From the NCBI RefSeq assembly GCF_027744825.2, contig NC_071347.1:12399501-12463500 (forward strand): a stretch of DNA of 64,000 nucleotides. Reading direction: 5' to 3'. The position numbers and the translations under genes are program-made. This document shows, piece by piece, positions 1 through 11,647 of the stretch; within the stretch, counting starts at the first letter, position 1; every line of letters begins with the position of its first letter. This stretch comes from Synchiropus splendidus. Taxonomy: Eukaryota; Chordata; Actinopteri; Syngnathiformes; Callionymidae. The notes beneath the pieces are model-generated. The model saw only the letters and a list, made by a program, of their open reading frames with translations. It was not told the origin of the DNA and searched no databases.

Positions 1-2334
1 CATTGTACTTTTTTAGCGCAGACCTCGGCCAAAATGTACACCTTTAACAACCTCCAACTGAAATTAAAACAAATCCTTTAAGGCTCGTGTTTTGAGACTT
101 GCTGTCAGCTGAGAGCAAACCATGGTTTTACTTGACTGCTCACACTGCCCCTACGTGTGGCCCAAATTTAGTTTGACCCTCTAGGACACAATCCGCTTTT
201 AGCTTTGAAATTTGTCTTCAAAATCTCAAAATGCCATGACGTGCCGTTGAGAGTGTTGTTGCCGTGTTGCTCTGAGATGTCGTGCGACATCATCTGATAG
301 CATTTGACATCTTTGACTGCAAATCCAACCAACAATGAAGCGTTGTTGAGCTTCCTAACACCGAACAAGAGGCAGAAGCTCAGGTCCACTAAACTGAACG
401 CGAGCAAATTATTCAATTTCTTTCTTCTGCTACTTACTGTAGAGGTGCGACCCGAGGGCCACAGGCAGCCCTTTTTCAAACGTCACCCTAATTGTGAATA
501 TAAATATAACTATCGATTTTATTCTTTGCCTTTCTTTTCCTTTTTTGTATTCTTTTTGGATTCAAATCTTTTTAATGAGTAATGTCCTTTTATCATTAAT
601 TCTTGTCTCTTAAAATAAAGTAAAGCTATATGGAAACAATACACCTTATAATTAAGTGCCTTTATAACACGTTTTACTCACAGTTCAAGTCACCATATGC
701 ACCACTTTTGAGGGTTTTTAAATGTTTATGAATCTTTAAACAAAATTATTTTTTTTTAAATAAAGAATTAATATATAATTTAAAAAAAAATTAAATGACA
801 TACTGTCATGGCAAATCCTGTGCTAGAATATTTAAGAAATCAAATGTGAGCAACGTGTGATAAGTTTTTCTGCGGCCCTCTGATTTGACGGCCCCTGCTG
901 CACTCAGTTTTGGCATACGCCATTGTTTGCTCCTGATATCAAACATGCTATATGAAGGGAACCAAAGGGCAAAAGTTGCACAATTTAGGATGAGGGGCAT
1001 ATGAACATATACAGTGATCATTATAAAACTGTCCTCCAATTTATTATTACAAAAAGGATTTGGGACTACATGAGAAAACACTGCTGAGGAGAAGTTACAG
1101 GACGTCAAACATCCAGAAACAAATTTGGAATAAGGTCAAAGACTAGAAAAGAAAAGGACATTTTTAGTTCTTAGAAGGCAGAATGATGAATGCTAAAATC
1201 TTGTCGAATGATGCCTTGTAGGCCATAAGCATGGATATAATGCACAGATTATGTATGGCTTGCAGTAAGACTTCATAATGTCTATAGTTTTCAACTGGTG
1301 AAAGTTCTCCCAACATTCATAGCTCAGTTACCATAATGCACAGCAACAGTAGCTCATGTAGCTCAAGAGCCAAATGGTTTAACTTGAAATTGTTTCGCTA
1401 ATACAGCAGGTCGATTCCAGATAGAATAATAAAGAACATGCCTGGACAGACAATACTTGAAAACGGCTGCACAGTGGGGTAATGTTTTGCTCTAATTTAA
1501 ATGAAAATGAGGCACACTGCATCTGGTGGTTTTAATTTCATCCAGATGTTTTCCTCTAAATTCCATGTTCATCCATGACAGCACATGCCTGAATCCCTGA
1601 AGTCTTCTCAACAGGGTGAATCCAAGTTCCATGAGCCAAATTGCATGACAACGACTTAAATAAATGTATATAACTGACAAAAACAGGTCAACATTTCCTC
1701 ATATAATATATTTAATTTCTGTCTGAATCTCAGATTGGAAAAAGCCAACGTTTACTCTGCCCGCTCCTCTAATCACACCAGTGCAGACTAGTGGATGGGC
1801 TTAATCCCAGAGACATAAACAAAAAGATTAGCCCTGGTAGTTTTCCAATGTAGCCAGTATCACATAGGTACCTTATCAAAAAGAGAAATGTGCAGCACTT
1901 ACTTGTTGAAAAACAATAAAATAACATGAAGACCTTCTTGGTGAGAAAGTGTCTGGAGGAACATGCATGAGAATATTTAGAAATATAGCCTATGACACGG
2001 AGAGATGAACATCATGCAGCACAGTAGTGAGGGGTGATGTAATAATAATGTAAACAAAATAAAGTAAGAGACTATTCCTCAATGCAGAGATTCATTGATG
2101 TCATTCATCTGACAACATACAGGTGAAATGTTATTACTTGGCAATGAAAGAGTCATAGTGAAAGCAACCACATTGGATCACACTCATCAGTCCAGGCCTC
2201 ATTCCTGACCTTATATATCTATAGCTAAGTATAGTCTGGTTTAAAATGATGATGATACAAAGCTAATATTTGGGTGTTGCACATGCCTTCCAAGTGAGTA
2301 TATCATTTCCTGTCTACGGCCCCTTTTGTTGCAG
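1..2334. other. Intergenic, no gene recognised
   Basis: AT-rich DNA with poly-A/T runs. Short open frames exist on both strands, but none has recognisable protein motifs, codon regularity or matching splice sites. I looked here for the missing 5' exons of the synaptotagmin-type gene that ends at 2718 and found none I could support. Confidence 0.5.
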
Positions 2335-2718
2335 AGTACAAGGTGGTGGTGAACCTCCACCACAGCGGTGTTGTTATTACCAGCAAAGAGAACAAGGGAG
2401 GACTCTTCACTGTGTGGAACGCTTCCTTCCTGTTCGACCTTCCACCTGGGGACATCAGTCGCCTTCCCCTCTTGATCGAGTTCGTCCTTGTACAGGTCAG
2501 CCACAACATACATTCCATATTACCTGGAATCCTGACCGTGTTTCTGTGCGCAGGTGCTGTCGGAGGACACAGTTGTGGGTCGCGTGTTGATTGGTGGGCA
2601 GGCTGCTGATGCTGGACGGGCTCACTGGAGGGACGTCTGCAGCCTTCGGGCCGAACAGAGCCGGTGGCACACGCTTCAACCCGAGCTGTCGATTTTGAGA
2701 CCAGAGACGGACTTGTGA
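2335..2718 (+). CDS. Synaptotagmin-family C2B domain, last two coding exons (partial)
   Basis: Two exons join in frame: 2335-2495 (acceptor TTGCAG, donor GTCAGC) and 2554-2718 (stop TGA at 2716-2718). The peptide reads as the second half of a synaptotagmin C2B domain: a beta-strand with KVVVNLHHSG, a segment SFLFDLPPGDISRLPLLIEF, then VVGRVLIGG, GRAHWRDV and RWHTLQPE. The order GR-V-hydrophobic-G, then HW, then WHxL is the C2B C-terminal signature, and the final intron sits where synaptotagmin 1-type genes have theirs. The first exon starts with two bases of a split codon, so at least one upstream coding exon is required; none is visible in the first 2.3 kb. It is either the 3' end of a gene reaching beyond the window or a remnant. 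Family members are Ca2+/phospholipid-binding vesicle-trafficking proteins. I cannot assign the paralogue. Confidence 0.7.
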
Positions 2719-3486
2719 ATACCACCATACACCTTTTCCAACAAGTGCACAAAAGATTTATTTCTACCGGTGAAGGTGCAAAAGTTTGACAATTTAACAC
2801 CAGCCTTATTCCAATGAACCAGCATGTAAGTCGTCTTCTCCTTGAACACAAATGTGTGGATGACTGTGACTGAACACACCGTCACTGCAAGGCAGCTATG
2901 AGCCTCCGAATGCTCTATATTTGGAATGGATATAACTGCCATCTCAATGAAAATTGAAATGACCAACAGCGTTGTCCCTGACCCGTGTGTTTTGTGGTGT
3001 GATTTCTTTTTTTATGTCAGACAAATCTGAATCTGTCTGTACTAATTTGTCTCTCAAAAGGTTTTGAATTTAAGGTACTGTAAATCCAATGATGACAATG
3101 ATGACATACAGTGCATGCAGTTTTAACTCAATGTCTTATTTTTATGATTTGATCATTTATTTATTTTATTCTTAACCTTCCTTGTTTCTTACGCCAATGC
3201 TTAGTGCTTACTTTATTATTAAACACAGTTGACTATAACCTGAAAGAGCTTTATGTTATTTCTTGTTAGAATTGCATATATATTTTGTTCACAACATGGT
3301 ATCCCCTCAAGAGATTGGCCGAGGCTTGGTCATTGTGGAGATGCTCAGAGTGGAGCAACTGCTTACGTTCTTTTTCTTTGCTTTTCTTTGAGTCACAACA
3401 GTGAGAAATTCATGAGTGTTTATGACTCCATACGAAAAAAACAATCAAAGCCAGTTGTACTGCAGTCGCCTGGAAGCCAGGTTGAA

Positions 3487-3488
<2 letters not shown>

Positions 3489-3551
<63 letters not shown>

Positions 3552-3568
3552 TAGATATATATATATAA
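3489..3568. repeat. Compound microsatellite (AT)n-(GATA)n-(AT)n
   Basis: About 15 AT dinucleotides run directly into eight GATA units and then back into AT dinucleotides. Likely polymorphic in length. Confidence 0.95.
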
Positions 3569-6132
3569 AACAGAATAATAGTAGAATAAGAAGGAACACA
3601 GATGTGGAAGGTCAAGGCTGCGGTGGGAGGTGGGAGAGAGGCTTCAGCAGATCCCAGGAACAGCATCCGAAGCCACGGTCCGAAAGAGCACAGTCCTAGG
3701 AACAGCTATGATGCAATAAATCCAGGCAGCCAGTGCATTCACTCATTATTCTCACACTCTGCCTGGAACAGTCCGTCAAGACAGATTAATCCCAACTGAA
3801 AGGGAATAATGACAAAAGGCCTTTTATATCGCCACAGACTGCCCTGAAATGAACATCCAAATAATTTGCATTTTCACTTTCATCTGTGTGATTTTACTCT
3901 CTGTTTATTTTTGGTTTGTGCTTCATTATACAGTATGTACATTTCATTATCCACTAGATTCCTCTTTTACTTTGTTGGTCGTTGGTTTGTTTACAAATCA
4001 CAAAAGCGGGAGCAATAATTATTATACGATAAGATGATGCATCCTCAAAGGAATATTATAGGTGAGTTAAGATACGTTTGTGCTTGTTGTTTTAATAATT
4101 AAGAGCAGCAATAATTAAAAAAATCAACATTGATGTTCTAATATGCAAGAACAATCTGTCCGAGTTGACTTGGTTGTCAGTGTTTGTTTTTAGCTTCATG
4201 GATGAACAGGTTTGATCCACTGTGACAAAGAAAAAAAACTAGCGGTCGGTCGACTCTAGCTCCATCTGATAAGTCCAGTCATAACCCTTCACAAAGATAC
4301 ATTTTTCGTTCACCTTTTCCTGCCATGGTATTACTGAAGTAATATCAAATATTTAAAAAGTCATCAGGTCAGCAGACAAACCAATTATTGCTCTAACATC
4401 ATGCCCATTGTTAAAGACGATGTAATAAATCTGTAGCAATATGAGAACATACGACACATCTTTTCTCTTTCTCTTCTTCTCTTTTATACATTCAATGTAA
4501 TCTCAATTGCACCGTGAAGGAGGACAATCATCCTTCCAACTCCACCAGCTGTTGCATCAAGTCTGTCCAGATCCTCTTACGTGGCAGTCGGCTGTGTCCC
4601 AGCCAGCAGACTGATCCATTTCTTTGCCTCTAATCTGACCATTGAACGCATAGATATGTCATTCTATGTGAAGTATCTCTCTGGTGTTGCTGCCTTTGAC
4701 TGAGGCAGAGACTGGGATTAGAGCATGGCAGCGCCTGTAGGATAATCCACGCGTCATAATGCCACCATTAATGATATTAATTGGCATCAGCCACATGTTT
4801 AAATACGTTAATGAAACATCTGTGCGAGCAAATGGGTGAGTGCTTTGCTTTTTATGTCCAAGTGTGAGGGCATATGGTCCCCAGGTGAGACTGAGGGGTT
4901 TAGTCAGTGGCTGGTATTACACTGAAATTTACAAGGGATCAGTCTTTATCCTTCCATGTTCAACTTGTTGTTCCTGTTCACAGGAAGGTGTGATACATAC
5001 ACTGCATCCTAACAAAAGGATGAAACATGGGTGCTGTGTCCTGGGCAATGCTCAACGCTTCTTTTTTTGGCGTAAAGGTTGAACACTGAACATGAGTTGG
5101 AATAAAAAAAGAAGTCTGGAAGTGGCCCTCTAGAAATGGAACACCAGATGTACACTTATATAATATTATAAACATCAATCTGCTGTCAAAATTGGATCTT
5201 CCATTATTTTGAAACACATTTTCCTTCACTGCTTTCCTTCAACCCATGACCTTGACATGACCATTCTAAGCTTTTCTTTGGTCAGTATTATTTCTATTGG
5301 GGGTGGAAGAGGGGTGACCAACCCCTCACCTTAACATCCTTAACATCTCATTTCGTCATCCATTGAATAACAGTTGGAATTGACACTTTGACTTACCTGA
5401 TGAGTAGCACTGCTATTAAACTGGAGGGAGGAGGGGTGGAATGGATTTTGTTTGTGAGGATATGCTGAGAGGACAGATTAAAAAACATACAGTGCTGAGA
5501 GAGATTACTGATGGTACATTTGGAAATTAAATCATGGAAAAAGTCCAATCACTTTGTTTGGTTCTGTGTGTCCTGACATGGCACTGCAGCGTGAACTGAA
5601 ATATGTGTGAAAAAAATTACAAAGTAAAAATAAATTTTGTTTACACAAACATTCTAACCAAGAATATCTTTTAAAAAATATTTGAATAGCCATGGTATCT
5701 TTAACAACCTGTTAAAGCTCACAAGTTAATAAAATGTGAGTCGATCAACACTAAGCTATCAACACTAAGATATCAATAAAAAAAGAACACACGTATACTA
5801 TATTCATCAGCTTTATCACCATCTGTATTTCTTTGAAGACTTCTTGCCTCCAGCGTCTTGCCAAAGCCTGAAGCTCCAGCGCCAGCCTCTGTTCAGATAT
5901 GCATTTAAAAGGCAGGTTAAACTGGAGAGATGCCCATACTCTGAAACCAAATCTGTTTTGTGAAAGCACAGTTCATATTGTACAATGGATAGCAGCTATT
6001 ATGTTCTCTTCTATTATGTTCACCGTTGTCACCTGAGAACTGAGGTGTGATGAACCTCAGCTCCAGTGTGAAGTAGGCACAGAACTGGCTCAACTTCCCG
6101 ATCCACCTCCTGTAAACCATGCATGTTCAGTT

Positions 6133-6327
6133 CTACGGAAGGTCCTCCACCATCACCGTGTGGTATTCAGCTCCAACTGTCACTGAGCAGGGAGGATGTG
6201 ATAAGTCAGACTGAAGACTGGACTTCAGGGATTTAAGTTCCCTTACTTTCAAACTCCGTTTCATTGATACACATTTGTCCCATGAAGTTACAGATGTGGG
6301 TCTCCATCTGGCAGTTCATGGCAAACT
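6133..6327 (-). other. Possible two-exon coding relic, unidentified
   Basis: On the minus strand, 6327-6247 is an 81-bp open segment behind an acceptor (TTTGTCAG) and ahead of a good donor (GTAAGG). It reads EFAMNCQMETHICNFMGQMC and then INETEFE. It can be joined in frame to 6182-6133 (acceptor CTGCTCAG), which adds about 16 residues and a TAG stop. The cysteine spacing looks protein-like, but I recognise no family, and the plus strand of the same stretch is also open over part of it. Further exon-like pieces lie at 6.04-6.11 and 5.82-5.89 kb. This may be a dying gene, a retroposed fragment or chance. Confidence 0.2.
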
Positions 6328-6699
6328 CTGACAAACAAACCTCTTGGGTGGGTGTGTCACAGTTCTGACTGTCAGCATCACCTCACAAAATATCTCTGGA
6401 AGCTTAGTTTTGACTCATATGATGCTAAATGTGTTATTTTCAACAAAAATAGGGACGATCATATTTTGCGTTTCAATAACTAGCACCACCCTGTGGCATG
6501 TTTATTCTACATAGGCAAACACTAGACACGCTTGATAAATAAGTTTGGTATCTGACACCAAGAAAATGATCCTCATCTCAGTCTGCAAACTGTTTTTGAA
6601 TTGAAGGGCGCAACCGAAAAGAAAGCCCTCGAGATCCGCGGGTCATCCTCTCAGACCGCCAGGGCACATTTAACACAAGTTCGATGACTTGAATAGGCG

Positions 6700-6887
6700 G
6701 CTCTTATTTTGAAGAGAATAACCCCAGTTCCACGTCCCGGAAGTTATTAGCTGGAGCTGACGGCTAACAACACAACAAATTGAGGAAGCTAACGGCTAAC
6801 AGTGCAAGAGAGCAAGCTATTTTACGCAATACTTAACTATATTGGGTTTTTGTTCACACCTGTCGTCATTTGTTATTTCAATTTAAG
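6700..6887 (+). promoter_or_regulatory. Probable EDC3 promoter and 5' UTR exon
   Basis: A consensus ETS site CCGGAAGT lies at 6737-6744, in a stretch richer in CpG than its surroundings. A splice donor (AAG|GTATGC) follows at 6887/6888. The first coding exon of EDC3 has an acceptor two bases before its ATG (TTGTAG at 7101-7106), so a noncoding exon must lie upstream; this is the best candidate. The transcription start itself is not visible. Confidence 0.45.
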
Positions 6888-7108
6888 GTATGCAATTTGA
6901 ATGTTTGACTCTATATCGCTAATTTTTGACTTAATGTCCCGGGGCTAGTGGAGAAGCTAACTCGAGTGCGTTGGCGTCTTCTTACATCATCGGCTTTTTA
7001 CTGACAGAGGAGTCGCTCTGTGGTGGTTTCAGTTGATAGAATGTGGTGTATGCTTTGTTTCACATGTGCGTATCTGCCTCAATGTAAGTTTCTATATCAT
7101 TTGTAGGT

Positions 7109-9773
7109 ATGGCTGCAGACTGGTTAGGAAGTTTGGTGTCCATAAACTGTGGAGCGACACTTGGGGTCTACCAGGGAGAAGTTTCTTCTGTCGATCAAAC
7201 CAGCCAGACCATCTCTCTCAGGCAACCTTTCCACAATGGGGTCAAGTGTCCTGTTCCAGAGGTTACTTTCAGGTATCTCGTTTCTTGTTTAGCTTTTGCA
7301 CTTTTGTTGGCGATAGTCCTTCTAACCTCTCTTTTCTGCAGTGCCATCGATATTAAGGAACTTAAAATTCTAGACATCCGATATGGGAAGACACAGAAGG
7401 GTTGCATGTCAGCCTCCAACAGTGCCCCAGTCCCGGTGCCAAAAGGTGATAAAAAGAATGTGGAGCACGGCAACTCTCCGCAGCTTTGTTCTAAAAGCTA
7501 CGGAGAACGTCACCTAGATGTTCCTGGTCAGCACAAGGGATTCAGACGAAGACATAACTCATGTAAGTTTTCCGTCAGTTAAATATTTTATGTGTGTATT
7601 TTGTGCGAGAGTGAGTTTTTAGGCAAACTCCCAAGATGGAGTTGCTTTGTATGGAGAAAAAGAAAACTTTATTAACCTAACATAAAGAGCACAAAGTAAC
7701 CAAAGCTGTTCATTGTCCCATCTTGTACACTAATTCATTAGGGTCATCAAGTAGTCGTGGCGTAAATCAAGTCACGCCAAAAAAGAACGGGGCGAAAAAC
7801 GGTGTGAGCCAGATGAAGCAGCGTGACGACGAGTGTTTCGGCGACGGTATGGACGACGGCCTGGACACAGATTTCGACTTCGAAGGGAACTTGGCCCTTT
7901 TCGACAAAGCAGCCGTTTTCTCGGAGATCGACATATCGGAGCGGCGTAATGGCGCCCGGTCGGTTGGTACCCCGCAAGAGCAGACGCCCTCACGGTATCG
8001 CCACGATGAAAACATATTAGAGGCCAAACCGGTGGTGTACAGGCAGATAGCGGTGACTCAGCCTGGGGCCAAAGAATATTGCACTGGTACGTATTTCATC
8101 ACAAACAAAAGAGGAAAAAAAGGAAGCAACATTTTGTCAAACGTTCCCTTCTTTTGATGAAGATTCTGGACTGGTGGTGCCGAGCATAACTTATGATCTA
8201 CGCAAGCGCCTGTTGTCTGCTGCTGAACGTCATGGCCTCTCATTAGAGAGGAGACTGGAGATGACTGGAGTGTGTGCCAGTCAGATGGCGCTGACTTTAC
8301 TGGGGGGACCAAACAGGTATGACAGACGCTCCTGTGTAGCATTAGACTGCATATTGGTGGAACACCTCCCAACATTCTGTGCAAGTTTTCACACAGTGTA
8401 AACTGTATTAGTTATATATCCACATTCTAAATGGTCTCATTACCGTAACAGCAAGTACAGTACAGTAAGTGACTCTGAAATCACAAGCCTGTTTTTCAAG
8501 GCACTACGTGTCCTTTCATTTACATGACGTTCACCAACACCCACTGCAAAACAATAGTGAACCGACTTCATGCCATCTCAGTCTTTCTTTAACCCGCTTC
8601 TCTGAACACACCTGTGCTCAGTAACATTGTAATTCCCTGAACATCAGAACGTCCCAGTCCTTAACAGTGTAGAAACCCAGTGTGTAGAAGGTTAACTTCT
8701 TGCTGTTACCCAGAATGTTGTGAGCTGAATTTTGAAATATGTGAAGTTTGTTTAGTGCTATTTACTATATATTTTTTTCCTGTAGCGTTTTAAATTATAA
8801 AAATAGGTCAATAAATTATAGCAATTTTCAAGCATGGAAGCATTTATGCTTGAACTGTGCTTTTATTTTCTTCCTTTTTCTTCCATTATTTATTTATTCA
8901 GTTTATTTTTGAGAATTAATATAAATTAGAAGGGTCTCACACGCTTCCTCACTTGAACAACTGTGTGCCGAAACGAATGCAGTCGAATTACAGGTGCAGC
9001 TATCCCACCATGCTACTGGCTCTTGAGTAGTCATGATCTTTGGTCAGATCGACCAGTATCTGAGAGATTCTGTTTCATTACAGGTGTTAGAGGTTTGTAG
9101 TCTTAAGTCTCATCCTTTCCATCTGATTTTGTTTCTCAAGATTCACTCCCAAGAATTTACACCAGCGACCCACGGTGGCGCTGCTGTGTGGGCCTCATGT
9201 TCAGGGGGCTCAGGGAATCAGCTGCGGACGTCACCTGGCCAATCACGAAGTGGAGGTCATCCTGTTTCTGCCAAACTTTGTCAAGATGCTGGACGCCGTG
9301 ACCAGCGAGCTCACGCTCTTCAACAAGACAGGAGGCAAGCAAGTGTCCAATATCAAAGGTGCGTTTACAATCGTTTCACCAGTGAATCTTGAAGGAATGT
9401 TCTGGTCAGTGAGTTACTGGATTGTTTTCATTCCTCAGACCTCCCTGGGACTCCAGTGGACCTCATCATCAGCTGCCTGGACTGCCATGAGAACACATTC
9501 CTGATGGACCAGCCCTGGTACAGAGCAGCCGCGGACTGGGCCAACCGCAACCGAGCGCCGGTGCTAAGCTTGGATCCACCAGTTAGTGGGCAGGGACAAG
9601 CCATCGAGGCGAAGTGGTCCCTCTCCCTCTGCCTTCCCCTCGCGCTGGCTGAAGGGGCCGGCAGGGTTTATCTGTGCGACATAGGGGTCCCACGTCATGT
9701 GTTTCAGGAAGTGGGGATCAAATATCATTCACCATTCGGCTGCAAATTTGTCATTCCTCTGCACTCTGCGTAA
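7109..9773 (+). CDS. edc3: Enhancer of mRNA-decapping protein 3
   Basis: Six coding exons: 7109-7272, 7342-7562, 7742-8086, 8163-8316, 9141-9358 and 9439-9773, totalling 1437 nt (478 aa; human is 508). All introns are GT-AG. An N-terminal LSm-type domain (about residues 1-70, starting MAADWLGSLVSINCG) binds DCP2 and other P-body partners. An FDF domain (about 157-215, DTDFDFEGN around 170-178) contacts the helicase DDX6. The C-terminal YjeF_N Rossmann-like domain (about 245-478, with ALLCGPHVQGAQGISCGRHL and ending in VIPLHSA) mediates dimerisation. The protein is a cytoplasmic P-body scaffold that stimulates mRNA decapping. The start was chosen by homology; the ATG lies two bases after an acceptor, so the 5' UTR is almost entirely in an upstream exon. 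The linker between LSm and FDF is shorter than in human, which explains the size difference. Identification is secure. Confidence 0.97.
8317..9140 (+). other. EDC3 intron 4
   Basis: At 824 bp this is the longest intron of the gene. It is AT-rich and I see no repeat family, RNA gene or conserved motif in it. Confidence 0.6.
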
Positions 9774-11019
9774 CATACAGGGACCGTTCCGGACTGGGAG
9801 TTCTATTCCAAATAACCAGACATCTTTTTTTTTTTTCTTTCCTGAAAACACACCGTCCGTGGGCGCATGCTCGCCTCATGTGCGTGTTGACTCTGACAAT
9901 CCATCAACGAAAACAGCCGTTTTTGACTCACGCTGGTCCTTAGTTTCGAAACTGAAATCAACGTGTGACGTTAAATGCGTGGAAACCTTTGGCAGGAAAG
10001 GCAGTGATCCAGCTTCACTCATGCCATTTTTGTAGCACTTACCCTCAGATGAGTACATTTTTTTAAACACTAATCTGAACAAATCACTTCCTGCTTGCAG
10101 TGCTATAAGCGTTTAGAACACAACAGAAGTGAGAGTGTGGGCAGCTAATGGGACAAATCCGGACGCATCTGGTGAATCTGGCCTGTTGTGGTGGGGGGGA
10201 GAACAGGCCTTGACACATTCGTAATTAAGTCCACACTTAAAGTGGTGACTTAATTAAATATATATATTTTCAAATGTATACAGCTGTGAAGGGCCTTAAC
10301 TCTATGTTTGTGTCATCACAATTTTTCACTGACTTAACAAAGACGGCTGCTTTGTTTTCAGCTAGTATTCGTCTCAAAAATGCTTGGCGTAGACTTGGTG
10401 AACCCCATGAAGCCCATAAACATCAATCCAATGACTTGGACTTGCATATCCATTATGAGTCAAAACGGTGGCGTAGGTTTTTGGTCGGAACTTGAATGAT
10501 GACAACACGATTGGAGACCTCACGTTGTTTCTCGGTGGGTTTTAATTGACTGTTCATAGGATTTCTTTTTTGCCTGAAGTCATTTGGTTACCTGTTACTG
10601 AGCCCACGATTTCACTTGTTGAATGGTTTCCTCTTTCCAACCCATGAGTGGTGGAACCATCTGCTACTGTAGCTCTTCTGTGGTCGTTTTTTTTTACGTT
10701 TTGTTTTTAATTTTTAATTTTAATTTGCAACATTCCACTGCTCTTACGTGAATGTTCACTGTAGTGACAGCGAATCTGAGAAGAATAACGGTGTTGTTCC
10801 GCTCATTGGCCACATGGAGGCGCCCTGGGTCAGCGTGAAGCAGACAGTGTTCACAGAAGGAGTTCGCGGAAGTTATTTTATTACTTACGCGATAATTACA
10901 ATTGAGGCGTTTGTGAACGGAAGCTAAAGTACTACAGTTCAAGAGAAAGTAATGGTGATCAGATCGAAAACTGAAGTGTCAGGCTCGTCCTGTAAAATGT
11001 GTCTGCAGATTGAAATAAA
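9774..11019 (+). other. Likely EDC3 3' UTR with poly(A) signal
   Basis: No coding evidence follows the EDC3 stop. The first well-placed AATAAA on the plus strand, at 11014-11019, is followed within 30 bases by a T-rich element. That would give a 3' UTR of about 1.25 kb, plausible for this gene, but the true end cannot be read from sequence alone. Confidence 0.35.
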
Positions 11020-11199
11020 GCGAATTTGGCCATTTGTCTGTTTTTTTTTTTCTTTTCTTGCGTTTTTCTAGCCATCCAGGGTTCCTATAGACAACTTAAG
11101 ATAAACGTTCAACATTTCAAAATCTAATGCGCCAATAGCCTGATGCAGTATAAATACGAGTTCGTATATTCATCATGAGCTTTACATTTTCATGTCAAC

Positions 11200-11647
11200 C
11201 TTTTTTCTCCCTCAAAGATATCGACTGTAAGACGGAATATCGGACCTGAACAACTTTGGCAAAACGCGTCTCTAATGCGCATGCGCATTATTTGATTCAG
11301 GCGGGGCAGAGAAGTTGTATGTAAAGTCTTGTTGCCTTGAACTTGTGTTTGCGAGTACTGTACTTTTTGTATCGATTTATGAATTACGAGCACGTCACCC
11401 GGATTTGGGGGGCGTTTTACAGACATGTGTACAACCGTACAATTAGGTTAGGTTGTTAAAAAAGAGCATCGATTCCCCGAGCGCAAGAGAACCATTAATA
11501 TCAGACTTTTCTTCAAGTCGTTTTAAACTGTGGAAGTTTCGGATCGACTCAGATGAAAAAGTCACTTCCTTATTTCGAGGCACCGACGCTTTCTTAAATC
11601 TTTCTTGCAGGAACACATTGCAGCACAACACAGGCTTTTATTTACAG
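11200..11647 (+). promoter_or_regulatory. Candidate CSK promoter and noncoding first exon
   Basis: A perfect 16-bp palindrome at 11274-11289 contains the NRF1 core TGCGCATGCGCA (11276-11287). About 360 bp downstream is a strong donor (TTACAG|GTAAGA at 11647/11648). The first coding exon of CSK has an acceptor at 17469-17470 (TTCTTCGCAG), 58 bases before its ATG, so an upstream noncoding exon is required. Pairing these gives a 5.8-kb first intron. The link is inference. Confidence 0.4.

Larger units (their letters stand above)
2719..6700. other. Intergenic region between the synaptotagmin-type gene and EDC3
   Basis: Mostly AT-rich sequence with one compound microsatellite and no gene I can defend. 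Short exon-like stretches occur on the minus strand at 5.8-6.35 kb and are listed separately. AATAAA-type hexamers are frequent and not informative. Confidence 0.5.

Noticed and set aside
2303..2851. 182-codon minus-strand frame over the synaptotagmin exons
   Set aside because: It is the antisense shadow of two real plus-strand exons with correct splice sites; its own sequence has no family motif.
3489..3568. GATA tract as a cluster of GATA-factor sites
   Set aside because: It is a simple microsatellite; tandem GATA units arise by slippage and are not evidence of regulation.
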